Positions 37,231 to 49,984 of a stretch of 64,000 nt of DNA are shown here, piece after piece. Source of the DNA: Micropterus salmoides. Lineage: Eukaryota > Chordata > Actinopteri > Centrarchiformes > Centrarchidae. Each line of letters opens with the position of its first letter. Within the stretch, counting starts at the first letter, position 1. Location of the stretch: positions 11,098,711 through 11,162,710 of the forward strand of contig NW_024040040.1 in assembly GCF_014851395.1 (NCBI RefSeq), in the 5' to 3' direction. Both the position numbers and the translations under genes were made by a program. A model generated the notes under the pieces. It was not told the DNA's origin and ran no database searches. It saw only the letters and a program-made list of their open reading frames with translations.

Positions 37231-39690
37231 TTGAGAAGGTAACACGTCATTATTATTTAAATTCTTTGTATGCAGATTTAAGCCAAAAAAAGCAATCTCA
37301 TGCCTTCAGAGAAAAGACCATATCAGCCCTGATGTGGCCTTTCTTGTTATTATTATTATCATCATCATTACACTATCCTTCTTGTCCTGTAAATGTTTTT
37401 TTATTACCATTTCAGCATCATGATCCAGAGACCTGAGACTAATTAGGCTTGTTCACAGCCCTGTAGGAAATAGGGTAAAAAATAAATAAAAAAGACATGA
37501 GCTGAATACTGACTGTCTGTGTTGCCTTTTTAATTTCTGTTTAGGATAATTTTCTGGGACAATGGTTCACGACCTACATGAATCACGGTGAGGGCAAAAT
37601 GAACTCTGACAGTTCTCTTATCATACAGCGAAACCTCATTTGAGATGACTGTGTATGCTATCTACCCATGTAAGTGCAAATGTTGGTGGAGGGGGGGGCG
37701 ACTAAAGAAAGCACTGATGGAAGTGAAATGACAAACTCCAGGGGATCAAGAGGGAAAGAGACAAATGGAAGCAGACAGAGGATTGAGTCTGTGTGTATGA
37801 GAGACTTCCCCTGGAATCCCCTCACTGTCTGGTGACACGAGGAGTCACACATCGTAATGAGTGTCACAAAGGTTAATGAGGTGTCTCCTTCAGCGACCCG
37901 CTCCCTCGAAGTCTCTCTTTTAATAGAGATAGAAAATGAAAAAAAAAAAACTTACTCTTAGACACACAATTAGATCTGGATTACTGTGAAAAGTCGGCGA
38001 ACCCCACCCCCATGACCCCACCCAACACAAAGAATCTCCTGCAGGTCAACTCTTTAGGACCTTTAAGGACAGACAGACATTACTGCTTGAATTTCCTCCC
38101 TGGCTATTATATTCGTCATCCCTGTCTGGTTGCGAAACAATCTACAGTGTTGAATCTAACAAAAAATGAATAATTTAATTTTAAAAAGGATTTCAATTCC
38201 GCTGAAAGCTGCCCAAAAATGGATTTTTCTGTAAAAAATATTCCTGTCTCATCAGGAATCTTAAGTAACCCCAGCTCTGATTCACCCTACTGACCAAATT
38301 AAAAGAGTCAGTTATGTCAACTGGTGGGACATTTCCACTGCATACAAAAAGTAATGGATCAGAATTTAAGACTGCAATATAGACGGTCTCCTAAAACGCC
38401 AATAACTTTACACATTCCACATAAAGTCTTTATACCTAAAAGGATGAAACTGCTGCTGTTATCAGGGGACAGATTCTGTAGTCAAGTTTCCATCCAAATG
38501 TCGCACAAAAACTAAAATTGCTTTCCAGAAAATCTTCAAAAATAAATCTGAATTAATCTGATTTTCCATTCCACTAACTAGCGTGATTATTAGGGGTTGG
38601 GCGCATAAACAAACACTATCAATAGTGCTAATTTTCCAGTCGGAACCATTAAACCACTGCTGAGGACGCAACAAGATGGCACAATTAAAAGAGCTCAGAT
38701 TAAACCACAAAGGAACAGGAACAATTTGGGAAACATTATGGAAATATGGCATCTGTGTTTGCTTCATGTATTCACTTGGGGGAGGTTACTGCCTCCTCAT
38801 CGTTTAACACAGATCTGATGTTTTCATCTGCCGCCATATTCAGCGGCGTGGAAGTGTTGACGTTTAAGTCTCATGCTTCATTTACGTCATGATATATTCG
38901 CCGATTCTGTTTCCGTTACACTTTGTTGCATTTGTTTTTTTTTTGATAGACTAACTTTTTCCCCTCAGTGTAAAAACTTTGGCTTTTGTGTCTTATGTTT
39001 CTACTCTGTTTTTTATGTACACTTGGGAGAAGAAAAAGATTACATATGTGTCTTTAGACAGATGCATTTACACCTTTTTCATCTAACTAATCTGTCTCAC
39101 TGATCAGATTTTGATCCGTCTAGAATGCTTTTCGGATGCATTTACACTTAGCTTTATTAATATCTAATCGCACTCGGATCTACCCACACGCAGGGTATAA
39201 AGTATACATGGGGTCAATGTTTACTGTTGGTAACATCCTCCCTGAGGTTTTACAGCACTATAACATGATGCTACCTCCAGCTTTGAGAGAGAACAATCAT
39301 TTGCACCACCGCAAGATTTTGCTGGTCAGGAAAACATAAGGCACAGGTCATTTTAACCACTGGAACAAATGACTTATGCTCATGACAATCTCTTTTTGGG
39401 TTTTTCATGCAGTTACCCATTACTAGAGCTGCCAGTATGAACATTCACTAGTGTGGCTTGAAAATGAAAATAGCATAAATAAAAAAGAATGTGCCAGACC
39501 ACAAAAGATATTCTCTTTATAAAATTTTTTTCTTATACATGCTACTAGACAGACTGAATCGTCCAGGATCTTGATGTGTGCTTTTATTGATATCTACACT
39601 CTGACCTTGTAAGACCCTGTTACCAAATTTATATTACCATATTTCCCACTCTATGCATGTACACGGTACCTTAAGTCTGTACATATATTA
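37231..39690. other. Unassigned stretch with repeat-like parts
   Basis: No gene. 38480-38980 and 39060-39190 may be old dispersed repeats (the phrase GATGCATTTACAC recurs within 80 bp), but no boundaries are visible. Confidence 0.3.
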
Positions 39691-39932
39691 GGGCTGGGCA
39701 ATAAACCAATAATGATTATTATTGCAATATCATATTCCTCAATAACAATATAACAAATGTTCAATAAAAGTTTGATTTAATTCATTTAAATAAAGGAACA
39801 AATTAGCACTTCATTTGTTACTATTAAAATTTTTATTTTATTGAGGAAAACAGACTGAAAAACGATTTTACTAAATTTTACATATGCATATTTGTTGAAA
39901 AAAGATTTTATGACACACTTCACAAAATTATT
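39691..39932 (+). mobile_element. Left part of a second GGGCTGGGCAAT element
   Basis: GGGCTGGGCAATA at 39691, preceded by TTA as at 821, marks a second copy of the left end of the 821-1054 element. The right end is missing; the sequence abuts the mariner-type fragment that begins near 39933. Confidence 0.45.
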
Positions 39933-40403
39933 AATGCAACACTTTTGTTTTTGTCCCCGTTCATCATGAGCTGAACTCAAAGATCTAAAACTTTTTCTAT
40001 GTACACAAATTTCTCTTACATATTGATCACAAATCTGTCAAAATCTGTGTTAGTGAGCACTCCTCCTTTGCCAAGATAATCCATCCACCTCACAGGTGTG
40101 GCATATCAAGATGCTGATCAGACAGCATGGGTATTGCACAGGTGTGCCTTAGGCTGGCCACAATAAAAGGCCACTCGAAAATGTGCAGTTTCACTGTATT
40201 GGGAGGATCCAGGGGGGTCCGTAAACCTCACGCAGTGCAACACATCTCCTTTGCATAGAGTTGATCAGGTTGTGGCCTGTGGAATGTTGGTCCACTCCTC
40301 TTCAATGGCTTTGTGAAGTTGCTGGATATTGGCAGGACCTTGAACACGCTGTCGTATACGATCCAGAGCATCCCAAACATGCTCAGTGGGTGACAAAGTG
40401 GAA
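39933..40403 (-). mobile_element. Truncated Tc1/mariner element, C-terminal end
   Basis: The left terminus CAACACTTTTGTTTTTG and the interior TTTGAGTTCAGCTCATGA (minus strand) belong to a mariner/Tc1 family abundant in fish and lampreys. Beyond the 3' non-coding part, at about 40400-40215 on the minus strand, the reading gives pieces of the transposase C-terminus (SMFGMLW, FKVLPISSNFTKPLK). Everything upstream of about 40403 on that strand is missing, so the copy has no DDE domain and no second end. Confidence 0.75.
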
Positions 40404-40743
40404 TTTTGAGTTCCAGCTGAGTTATCTCTTCACTTTGCTCAGAGATACAAAGGCAGTTCCTTTCCCACCCTTATATATTTAGGTATGAGTACAAACCTGT
40501 GTTTACAGTCTGTATAGGGTCCCCTATCTCCGAAGGATCTCAAAGCAAACAGAAATTGTGTTGTGAGAAAGTTTCCTCCCAAATACATTTTGCTCGGCGT
40601 AAGAGGAGCTCCACAGTAACTCTATCTCAGAGGAGCAGGTGTCTTTTGAGGCAACTGTTGTGATTGTCATCTATTATAGAGAAGCCAAAAAGCCCAAAGT
40701 TTGCAAGCACTTCTCCAGAATAGAGGAAAATAGAAGAGGACGC

Positions 40744-40768
40744 GCACACACACACACACACACACACA
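40744..40768 (+). repeat. (CA)n microsatellite
   Basis: About 12 CA units; a (GT)n run of about 10 units lies 190 bp downstream at 40959-40978. Confidence 0.95.
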
Positions 40769-41749
40769 GGAGGACCCACACACATTCATATGCACACTTC
40801 TAGTTTGGTTTTGCATTCATTTTTTACACCACAATCTGTTGAGCTACGTCTACAGGGTCCTATCTTTAAATAATAGATGTATTAGAAAATGGAGCATTTC
40901 TACCACTGTAAAAGTCCATGAATAAATCACGATTATGAACGTACACCCATGTGTATATGTGTGTGTGTGTGTGTGTGTCGACATGTGTAGCTCACTTGTA
41001 TTCCTGCACCAGTGCTTGGACAGTTCGTGCAGTACGGCTCCTTATTAAAAGGCCCTTTTACAAGCTTTTCACGTTGTCATCACACTCTGCTCCTCTGTGC
41101 TGCAATTGATTTTTTCCCCATCCATCATCCATTATGCTTAAGTCTGGTGCGGTTACTTTCAAAATGAAATCTTTTACAAATGAATGATTAGTGCAGTCAT
41201 ACTGAAAGACTAACAGAAGAACGGAGCACCAAAATCAATGCAATTGGATTACTCCAACTGAGCCCCCAAGTGTCATTACTTCATTTTATAGATCTATAGA
41301 GCACGAGTTAAATGGGCAAATGATTGCAATAAAGTGATGCTAATTCTTCCCAGTAATTCTACCATCCTCTTTATTTAAAGATTACTTATAAAATTGTTGT
41401 CTCACATTCAATGTAATTATCATTTTCACTAGAAACATGACTGAAATCCAAACTATGATCACACATTATATGGCTCTTTGGGTGCTTGTTAAACTTATCC
41501 ATTTGGTGAGACATTTGCATACATAATAAATATGTAGATGATATAATCCCCTGTACTTTTTAAATATTTAATGATTAACACACTTACATTACTCCTATTC
41601 ACAGCTTCTGTTCTTGCTTTGGCACATCTTTCTCCATTTAAATTAATTAGCCACTACCTGACAATTATAACTTCAGCATCATTGAGTCCAGTGCGGCATC
41701 CATCTTCATTCACATGCCCATATGTGCTTCCGACTGACAAGAGATCAAA

Positions 41750-41780
41750 GGTGAAATGCCATATAGTTTGACATTTCACC
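41750..41780. repeat. Small inverted repeat, 9-bp arms
   Basis: GGTGAAATG and CATTTCACC are exact complements separated by 13 bases. Confidence 0.9.
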
Positions 41781-42733
41781 GGCCGCTGTGATGATTTATC
41801 ACTCCAGCATTGTACGGGACTTTATTTAAAGACAATGAAGACAGATGGTTGTGTAGAAGAAGAGTGTGCATCACTGGCTAACATGGTAAATTCATATGTT
41901 TAGCCAGTGTTCCTCTCAAACATGAAAGTCAGAAATCCCCATTTGTTGGCTCTAACCCCATCTTCTGTGTGGCCCACTGTACCAAAGCATAAAATAATTC
42001 TCTTGTTTCACCAGCTAATTTTCTGGTAGGAGTGGTTGATCTTTTAGGATTCTTTATTGGGGCACATCTATATATTTAAACATTTACCACACAGATGTTT
42101 TGTATGGAAGTAAATGATGGCCATAATAATTAGAATCTTAGAAGCAACTAAATACCTAGTTGTGAAATTTAACCACCACCCAGTTCTTTAAAAAATAATT
42201 AAAATATTATCAGAATTTGTAGTTTGAATTCCTCTATTTGAAATGTTCATTCAAAGTGGTGCAATTTCATATGTATTTTTGTTGACAAATTCAAAAACTT
42301 CAAGAGTCCAATATTCAAGCTCACATGAAGTTAGACTGGAAAACGTTCCAAAAACATCTTGTTAGATAAGTTAAATTAAGACTGGAAAATTTAAGATAAA
42401 AAATCCAAACTTGAACATATGGGGAAGCCAAAGATAGGCAAGTGAGGTTGAATTTACTCGATCAGAACTCAGTTACTCATAATTAGGATCCAGTGTTTTT
42501 TGGAGCTTGACCCATACTGGGGACTAAAAGTCAGAATATCTCAGCCTCCGCTGCTTTGATTTTGACCATTCGGTGTTCAATATGTCTTTCAACCCCATCC
42601 CATATGGAAGAAGTACAATATTAAATTGATTTTAATTGCCTTCAAAGAAACAATAAAATATTTAATATGTAACGTCCTTATATATACACCTTATTAAATC
42701 CATCATCTATTGTTTGTATCATAGGACCAAAGG

Positions 42734-42770
42734 TGTCCATCCATCCATCCATCCATCGTCAACCGGGTGT
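42734..42770 (-). repeat. (CCAT)n run with repeat remnant
   Basis: CCATCCATCCATCCATCC followed by ATCGTCAACCGGG looks like the tetranucleotide tail of the dispersed repeat seen at 50498-50755, here in opposite orientation and otherwise lost. Confidence 0.5.
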
Positions 42771-43581
42771 CCATAAAATATAATAATAGCATATGTAGTA
42801 CAACAGTACAACAAACAGTGTTGTCGATCAAACCTGAAATAGCCCACCAACAGCTAATTAAGTTTGTGGGCTTCCTTGTTGTTTTTTTCTAGACTGATGT
42901 GATTTTATTTATTTATTTATATATTTTGACAAGACTTGTGCCTGACAACAGAAAAATGGGCAGGAAATTGATTGGAGACAAAATAATGGTTTTAGGAAAC
43001 CGCTATTTGAATAGTATAAGTAAATTTGGAAAACATGGTACAAACATTGAAAATTATACTTGAAGGATGGATGAATGGCGTAAATTTGTTATGAATATGA
43101 CATAATAACGCTTTGATGTTTACCTAAAGCAGCTGCAACACAACATGTTTACAAAGACTGCATTATATAGATTCAGTTGGATGCTCTCAAATCGCCCACA
43201 TTAGGTCATCACAGGGTGACACACCAACAAAGACGCCTGCAGTGCGACTGTCTCACAGAGCAGAACAACATAAGGCAATACTGTGCAATCGCAACAATAA
43301 AAAGAGAGTGGAGAAAAGGCAGAAAGAGACAGCAAACTAAACAAAAATGAAACAAAAACAGGGGGATTTTACTGCATGGTATCTGAGTACAGTGTGTGAG
43401 GTGCGGTGTCATCTGTCATGTTTAAGTCTTCACGTCCACATGACACCTGAGGCTGGAGTTGATTCTTCCAGCTGATTGACACCTCACCTGTAACATGCTG
43501 CCTTCGAGCTCAAGGTGAACACTATGGCTCTTCACATTGATTTCTAGCCAAGAAACACGCACGCATGCAAAAGTCACATGG

Positions 43582-43618
43582 ACACACACACACACACACA
43601 AACCTACACACACACACG
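43582..43618 (+). repeat. CA-rich microsatellite
   Basis: Two (CA)n runs separated by AACCTA. Confidence 0.95.
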
Positions 43619-45846
43619 TTTGTGCAGGCACATCTGTACTGATCAAACACACAAGCAAAGTCAATCATTTGACAGGTGTCAAACCCAGCTTTAGTCTGCC
43701 TCCCTCCCTCTCCTTTGCCTTCCCCTCCAATTTTTTATTTTTTATTTCAGCATTCCTCCAGCACCAGAACTCCAGTGCCCCTGAGTATTAATTATTTGTA
43801 TTGCCTTTTCTCTGATCTAGTCTCCTGTTAGGATTTGCATGGATGGTGCAAGGCAGGCATGTCTAATCCTTTGCCACAGAGAATTCAGCATCTTTATATA
43901 ATAAGGAACACGAAGAAAAGTTACACACACTAAAAAAAAGTTCAGTGGCGTATTAGTTGTGGCTCAGATATTCTCCAAATGGTTAACGATGAAGAACTCT
44001 GCAGTTGCAGAAAAAGATTCAGAACGGATCTTTAAGCTTTTTACCCTATATCAAACTTTTGGGTTTGGCAGTGGATCACTCAGTGAGAACAAAAAGATTT
44101 ACTGATGAATTTTCATTATTCACACACTCAGGGACACTTTGAGGCCTTAAAGTAAGGCATGAACACCCGTCTTGAGTGATGCCTCAATTAGACACTGATT
44201 TTAAATCAAATTACCATTACTGAAATCCCAAGGTCATTGTGGCTTTTGGCAGAGGGATTTTAAGACCTATTTTATCTGTGAATCTTTGAGTTCTGTTGTT
44301 AGAAGCCTAATAGATGGTGCTGAGGATTGGGAGGGTAGGTGTAATTAAATGCTCCCATACTGTTCCCAGGCATAAATGTGTTAAAGCAAAGTGAAATGAA
44401 TTGTATCTGAAAATGACTAGCATGAATTTTCATTGTTGGTACTGTTCTTAAATTCATTAAAAAGCTGATTGTCAAGCACCAAGCGACCCGTTTGGTCTTG
44501 GAGATTTTACCACAATTTATGTTAGTCTTGTTCCTACTTTGAGAATGATTTGACACTTTTATTCACTTTCAAGGAGGAGGGGTAGAAAAAGATGGAAATC
44601 GTGGTGGAATGAAGAGGACTTTAAAGATTAAATCTGACTGATCATCTTGCCCTTTTGTAAGGGAACTATAATTTTAACCAGTGGTGTATAATAAAATCAT
44701 AAATCAATAATTGTCTGGATAATTCTGCCTAAGTGTCTGTGCTATCCTGCTGAGCTTTGCTATCTGTAGCTGAAGGACAGGCTTTTCACAGCATGGAGGC
44801 TTGTCGACTAGATGCACAGCACAATGGAAGACTTCGTTCACATGTTGTAAATCCCATATTGTGCTACAAGGTTGTAGAGTTCAGGAGGAGGAATCATTAC
44901 ACTCACTCCCACTACTTAGTCGTGGACTTCAAGTCAGTAAATTTTCTTTGCATTCATTACTGAATCAACATGTGGTAGGCTCAGTAAGCACTGCATTCAT
45001 CTAAGTAGATGTTTACATCTTTAAATTCCCTTTTATCCCATCTTGTTAAGCATTTCTACAGACAGTACTTTCATTTCATGAAATAATTTGAACACTCTTT
45101 CCAACCTTCAGTCCTATGTACACTACTGTAGTACCCTAATGTTGTAGAATTTCTCCCCCCAGATGTGCTTTTGCTTGCCTGGAATCAGGCTTCACTCAAC
45201 GTATTCTCCCCCACTCTTAGACTGTCTCAATTAGGAAGTAATACAGCTACTCCCCAGGCATCACAGTTAATGAGAAAGTTCTCTTAATCTTAGCTTTAGT
45301 CTTACTTGCCTGCTTAAATAGGGGGTATAAACAACAAAGAAAAAGTGGAATTTTTCAATTACATTCTTTCAATAATTCAAAGTAAGCTTTGTCTTAGTAG
45401 TTGAACCTGTCTGGCTGGGGATCAAATCCCATCTGAATGTCCTTGCTGCTATCTGTCTTCTCCGCGCAGTCCTTCTGATTCTCTCTGTTCTCACTGAGGA
45501 AATGTGGGTGCTTTTGAATACAGCTAAATGAAGCATATCTCCCATCAGCAGCGCCAGTCTCTTGGTGGCTCTCATTCTTCCACTACGGGGGCTTTAATTG
45601 AATTAAACCAAACACTTACCAGGAAGGATGCAAAAGGAATCCAAGCTGTGGCCAAACAAATGAATACAAGAATCATGCCTCACTGTCCATGGTGCTAAAT
45701 CCTCTCAATCTATAAAATGCCATACATTGCATTTTAGGAAGTAGTATGTGGAGGAAAATTACATTAAAAAGACAGTGCATTATATAATACTCTATGGTTC
45801 TTCTAGTAGTTGTGTCACTACCTTTAGATCTGAATGAGCTACATGT

Positions 45847-46270
45847 GTCACTATCTATGGTGCTGAATTAAGAATTGTGTGTCAGTGCCCATGGTTATGA
45901 ATCAAATACTTGTCTTTCACTGTCCATGGTGCTGAATCAAGAATTGTGTGTCAGTGCCCATGGTTATGAATCAAATACTTGTCTTTCACTGTCCATGGTG
46001 CTGAATCAAGAATTGTGTGTCACTGTCCTTGGTGCTGAATTAAAGGAATTATGTTTGATATTGACAAAACATCCTGGGCTGAACACACATTTACTGTTCA
46101 CGGAGCTAAATCAAGAATTGAGTGTCAGTGTCCATGGGTCTGGTTAAAGGATTGAGTGTCACTGTTCGTGAATCTTAATAAGGAATTTTATGTTAGTGTC
46201 CATCGTCCTGAATCAAGGGTAGTGAGTTACTGTCAATGTTTTCAGTCACTGTCCATGTCTCAGAATCACA
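45847..46270 (+). repeat. Minisatellite, 69-bp period made of two ~34-bp halves
   Basis: The phrase GAATTGTGTGTCA recurs at 45872, 45941 and 46010, exactly 69 bp apart. Each period contains two related halves, one with GTGCCCATGGTTATGAATCA and one with CTGTCCATGGTGCTGAATCA. Less regular units continue to about 46270, and single related units (CTGTCCATGGTGCT) lie at about 45685. Because 69 is a multiple of three, a 90-residue frame with a 23-residue repeat stays open, but nothing suggests it is a gene. Confidence 0.88.
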
Positions 46271-49200
46271 TGGCCATATTAGGCGAACCATTTGACAGAG
46301 CAGTTCAAAGTATATTAAAAAAAAAAAAAGTTTCTCAATTGCACATATCCTTTATTTTTCAACATTTTTTCCACCTGTGCACAAACAACACATAATTTAA
46401 CAATTATTATGGAGTGCAGGGTTACATTCAGTACCTCTGTGTTTCTGGTGGTCATCTGGTATTCAGCAGCAGGTGGCAGATTATATTTTGAGAATAACCT
46501 TTCCACTTGATTATTCAGACATATTCATTTATTCTGCCAATTATTTTGATGTAGCCACAGGTGGTGTCTAGAATGTCAATGTATCGCACTTACCTTGTAA
46601 CTTCTCCTTAACCCGATTCATTAAATATCTATATCACTGAGGACACTGCAGCCTTCTAAGGACAAGATTAGAGGCAATAGTGTAAGTGTTGGTGTGCTGG
46701 TTTTTCAGCCCTTGTACCTTAAGTTGCTGAAATTAATTCATGCAACCAAAACTCTATTATACATTTCTTTTTTGTTCACTCAATTGCCCCAGTAGTTCTT
46801 CTTTTCTTAACATCTCTTTGGTCGTATTTATAAGGCTATGTAATTTGGTGTCGTACTGATCTCCCCTTTTTGGAACTTCAGTTGATGGTGGTATCTATTT
46901 ATTTTATTATTTTTCCTTTCTTTTCTGAGAAACTCAGTAGCCCTTTGTTGTGTTTTTCTTTTCTTAGTTTTGCTGGTTCTTTCCTTGCTCATTCATGTGA
47001 AATTAAAGCAAGAGCAAAATTTTGTTTCTTTCATGTATCATCCCTGGATTGCTTCAGTGATAATAAATGTTATAAAACAAAATCACCATAGTCATATATT
47101 ATCAAACAAGCAGTAAAACATAAATCCATTTCAAATTGAAAGCAATAATAATAACAAGACATCCAAGCATTAATCACTTGCTTTATATTTTAATATATAT
47201 ATATACACACACATGTTGATATATATTATTTAAAAATCTAACATTGCAAGAGGCTTAAAATAATCTACAGTTTTCATACATCAGGTATCAGGTATATATA
47301 TTACACTGAGCAATTCTTCAGCTGCCTAACTAGCTGTACCACACAGTTCATATGAAAACTGAAAGACTGGCCACAACACAGCATGCCTGCATTAGTTTCG
47401 GTAGACTGAGTGCACAATGAAATGAGGATTAAAAACTTTGGAAATAAGCCCAGAAACCATTCAAACAGAGGACACCCTGCTTTTCTACTGTCATACACTA
47501 GATGACCAAGAGAAAATGATTGAATGCCTTCCGAGCAAAGTACCTCAATTCATGCTTCACGACTGCCGAAACCTAAAAAGATCTGGCGTTTTATACTGCA
47601 TACGACAACACAATGAGCTCTGATTGAGATTTGCCACTTTAATAAAGCTGAATTTGTGGCATAATTCAGAATATAAATGGCAAAATGAAAACCACCGCAA
47701 CAAAGATGTATTTGTGGGGATCATAGAGCTAAAATTAAAGTTACAATAGATACAAATGGAAATGGGTTAGTGAGTTGTTTTCCTCTCTCCTCTGGAAAAA
47801 CCATAACCACATAGCCTTGTTTGAATAGCATAGATAAAAAAAACTAAACATGCAGTTGTATGAGCATATTCCATTTAAAAAAATGTCTTTTAAAACCAAC
47901 TGTTTGTCTGTTTCCCTTGTAGAAGAGTGACAATATAAATCCAATCTTTCCAAATCATTTCCTCTTGGGTACACTGCAACAGTACTGTAGTAATTCACCC
48001 TTGCATGAAACGGCAAAAAAAAAAAGAAGTCTACTTATGACAGATACATATGTTGCTGTCATTGCTCAGACCCAATGATTACCACTCCTTTACAGGCTGC
48101 AGGCTCTGAACTGGTCCGATAAATGCTACCATGAGGGAGAGGGGGGGGGCATCCTGTATATTGTCATGTGCTGGCAAGACTATTAAACTGTCCCAGTGAT
48201 CCACAGTGTGTATATACATATGTTTGAATGGGCAGGGTTGGTGTTACACATATCATAAAACAATAAAATTCTAGGTGGCATGTGCAGGGGGTGTGAACAC
48301 AGCAGCTCTTTTATCACCAAGTTGGTATTTATGTTCAACCTGACTTGTTTAGAGCCTATTGATTTTGCAGAATCATGATGTTGTTGATGAAAACAGAGGT
48401 TTAATTGAATGTTCACGCACCAAAAGATCAATTTTAGGCCTTCTGCATGTATTTGCTAATAGATGAAGTAATAATCACAATGATAGGAACTCCAGCTAAA
48501 GTGATAGGTAATCATTAGACATCCTTTTAAAAGTAGAACTTTTGTTTATTTATCTATTTTGACGACATAGATCTTCATATTATTTTTAAATAAACTTTTC
48601 CATTCCATTGTCCTTTTTTTTTTTGCGTCGCATTCATTATTTGTGATTTATGGTGATAATAAAGCTAAATTCTTACATGACATTTTCAACTAATGCAGCT
48701 TTAAACCTTCCCTTACTGTAGTCCAGACCATGACCACGACAGACCTTTATGCCAAATTTCCAATACGTATTAATCTTTCTTTTCAGGTGTGACCAGGAAA
48801 ATAAAAGCCACTGTCACTTATCAAAATCATCAATGAAATCCAAAAGGAGGGCTAACTTTACATTGCTGTCATCAGAGAAAAAAAAAGATACTGTGAGGAT
48901 ATAACAAAGAAAATTTAAGCCTGATTTGAAGAGCTCTGATCACTAACAAGGGGCCCAGATCTGTCTAGCCTCTCAAAACAAGGGCTCTGATCTTTGAGGG
49001 AAGAAGGAGAACGGGTGGACAGTGTTGTCATGAAATGACACAGGACCCCCAAAACAGGAAGTATGACATATTAGTGGAGCTGCAGCTGAAGTACTTCATT
49101 CACACAGAGTGCAATTTGGCATCTATTTTGACTCACATCCTATTGTATAACAAACCTGAGTTACATGCAGGGCTGTAGTCATGGCACCTAGTTGAATCCA

Positions 49201-49984
49201 AAGCAGAGAACAGTCCATGTCCAAGTCTAAAATCAGGTTGAGACCTTGAAACCAGCACAAATAAATAAATATTACATGTTATTGGTAAAGTCTTACTGAG
49301 GTTGAGCTCATATTTCCAAGGTAGATCATTATAAAATAGGTAAGGTGTATATTAAAAGGCGTTATTAATAAATAATAGTTAAGTCCTCCTCTGACAAGGC
49401 CTTCAACTAGCATTGCAGTGTGAAGCATTTTCTTTTCTTCTGACCTCATTAAAATCTAATATAAGTGAAAAGTAATGAAGTGGTAACCCTTTTTTTTTTT
49501 TTTTACCACAAATTGGCTTGCACATTTGATCAAGGTTTAATAACAAGGCTTTAAGTAAACTTTTATATTTTTTTACCAAATAAGGATTAATAATGTTAAA
49601 TGGGATATATTCTGAATATATATATACATTCTTTGTAATAAACAAACAAAAAGGATGGCCAGATGCAGCTGTGATTCTGCACCATGGACAGTGACACGTA
49701 AGTCTTGCCTTCATTTGTTTTCAAGTGTAGGTTTGTACACACTTATTTTGGATTTGGGAGGGGTAGAGCTGTATAGCAAATGAAAGAATCCATTGTTTTC
49801 AGCCATGTTTTACAGTTGGCTTGTCAGACAACCTTGAAAGTCATATTTGTTTGAAAATGATGTTCAGAAGCAAAAATAATGTAATCAACACAAGTCATGA
49901 AGTATAAAGCTGATAAAATGTTGCTGTTGAAGAGCAGTGTCCAGGATTCTCTCATGACCACTAGATTTAATATATGATAGGACC
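46271..49984. other. Unassigned intergenic stretch
   Basis: No gene supported. It contains A-runs at 46317-46329 and 48015-48025, a (TA)n/(CA)n run near 47193-47213 and a T-run at 49490-49504. Confidence 0.4.

Larger units (their letters stand above)
40404..45846. other. Unassigned intergenic stretch, candidate regulatory parts
   Basis: No gene supported. It contains the microsatellites listed separately. The stretch 41040-41850 is complex, repeat-free and rich in homeodomain-type TAATTA/ATTA cores, with a small hairpin at 41750-41780. This is suggestive of conserved non-coding DNA but unproven. Confidence 0.35.

Noticed and set aside
42734..42770. Tandem CCAT as a CRISPR-like array
   Set aside because: Plain tetranucleotide repeat without spacers; eukaryotic context.
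45875..46147. Repetitive 90-residue ORF as a possible repeat protein gene
   Set aside because: It follows from a 69-bp minisatellite period; units degenerate on both sides and no signal peptide, start context or splice signals support a gene.
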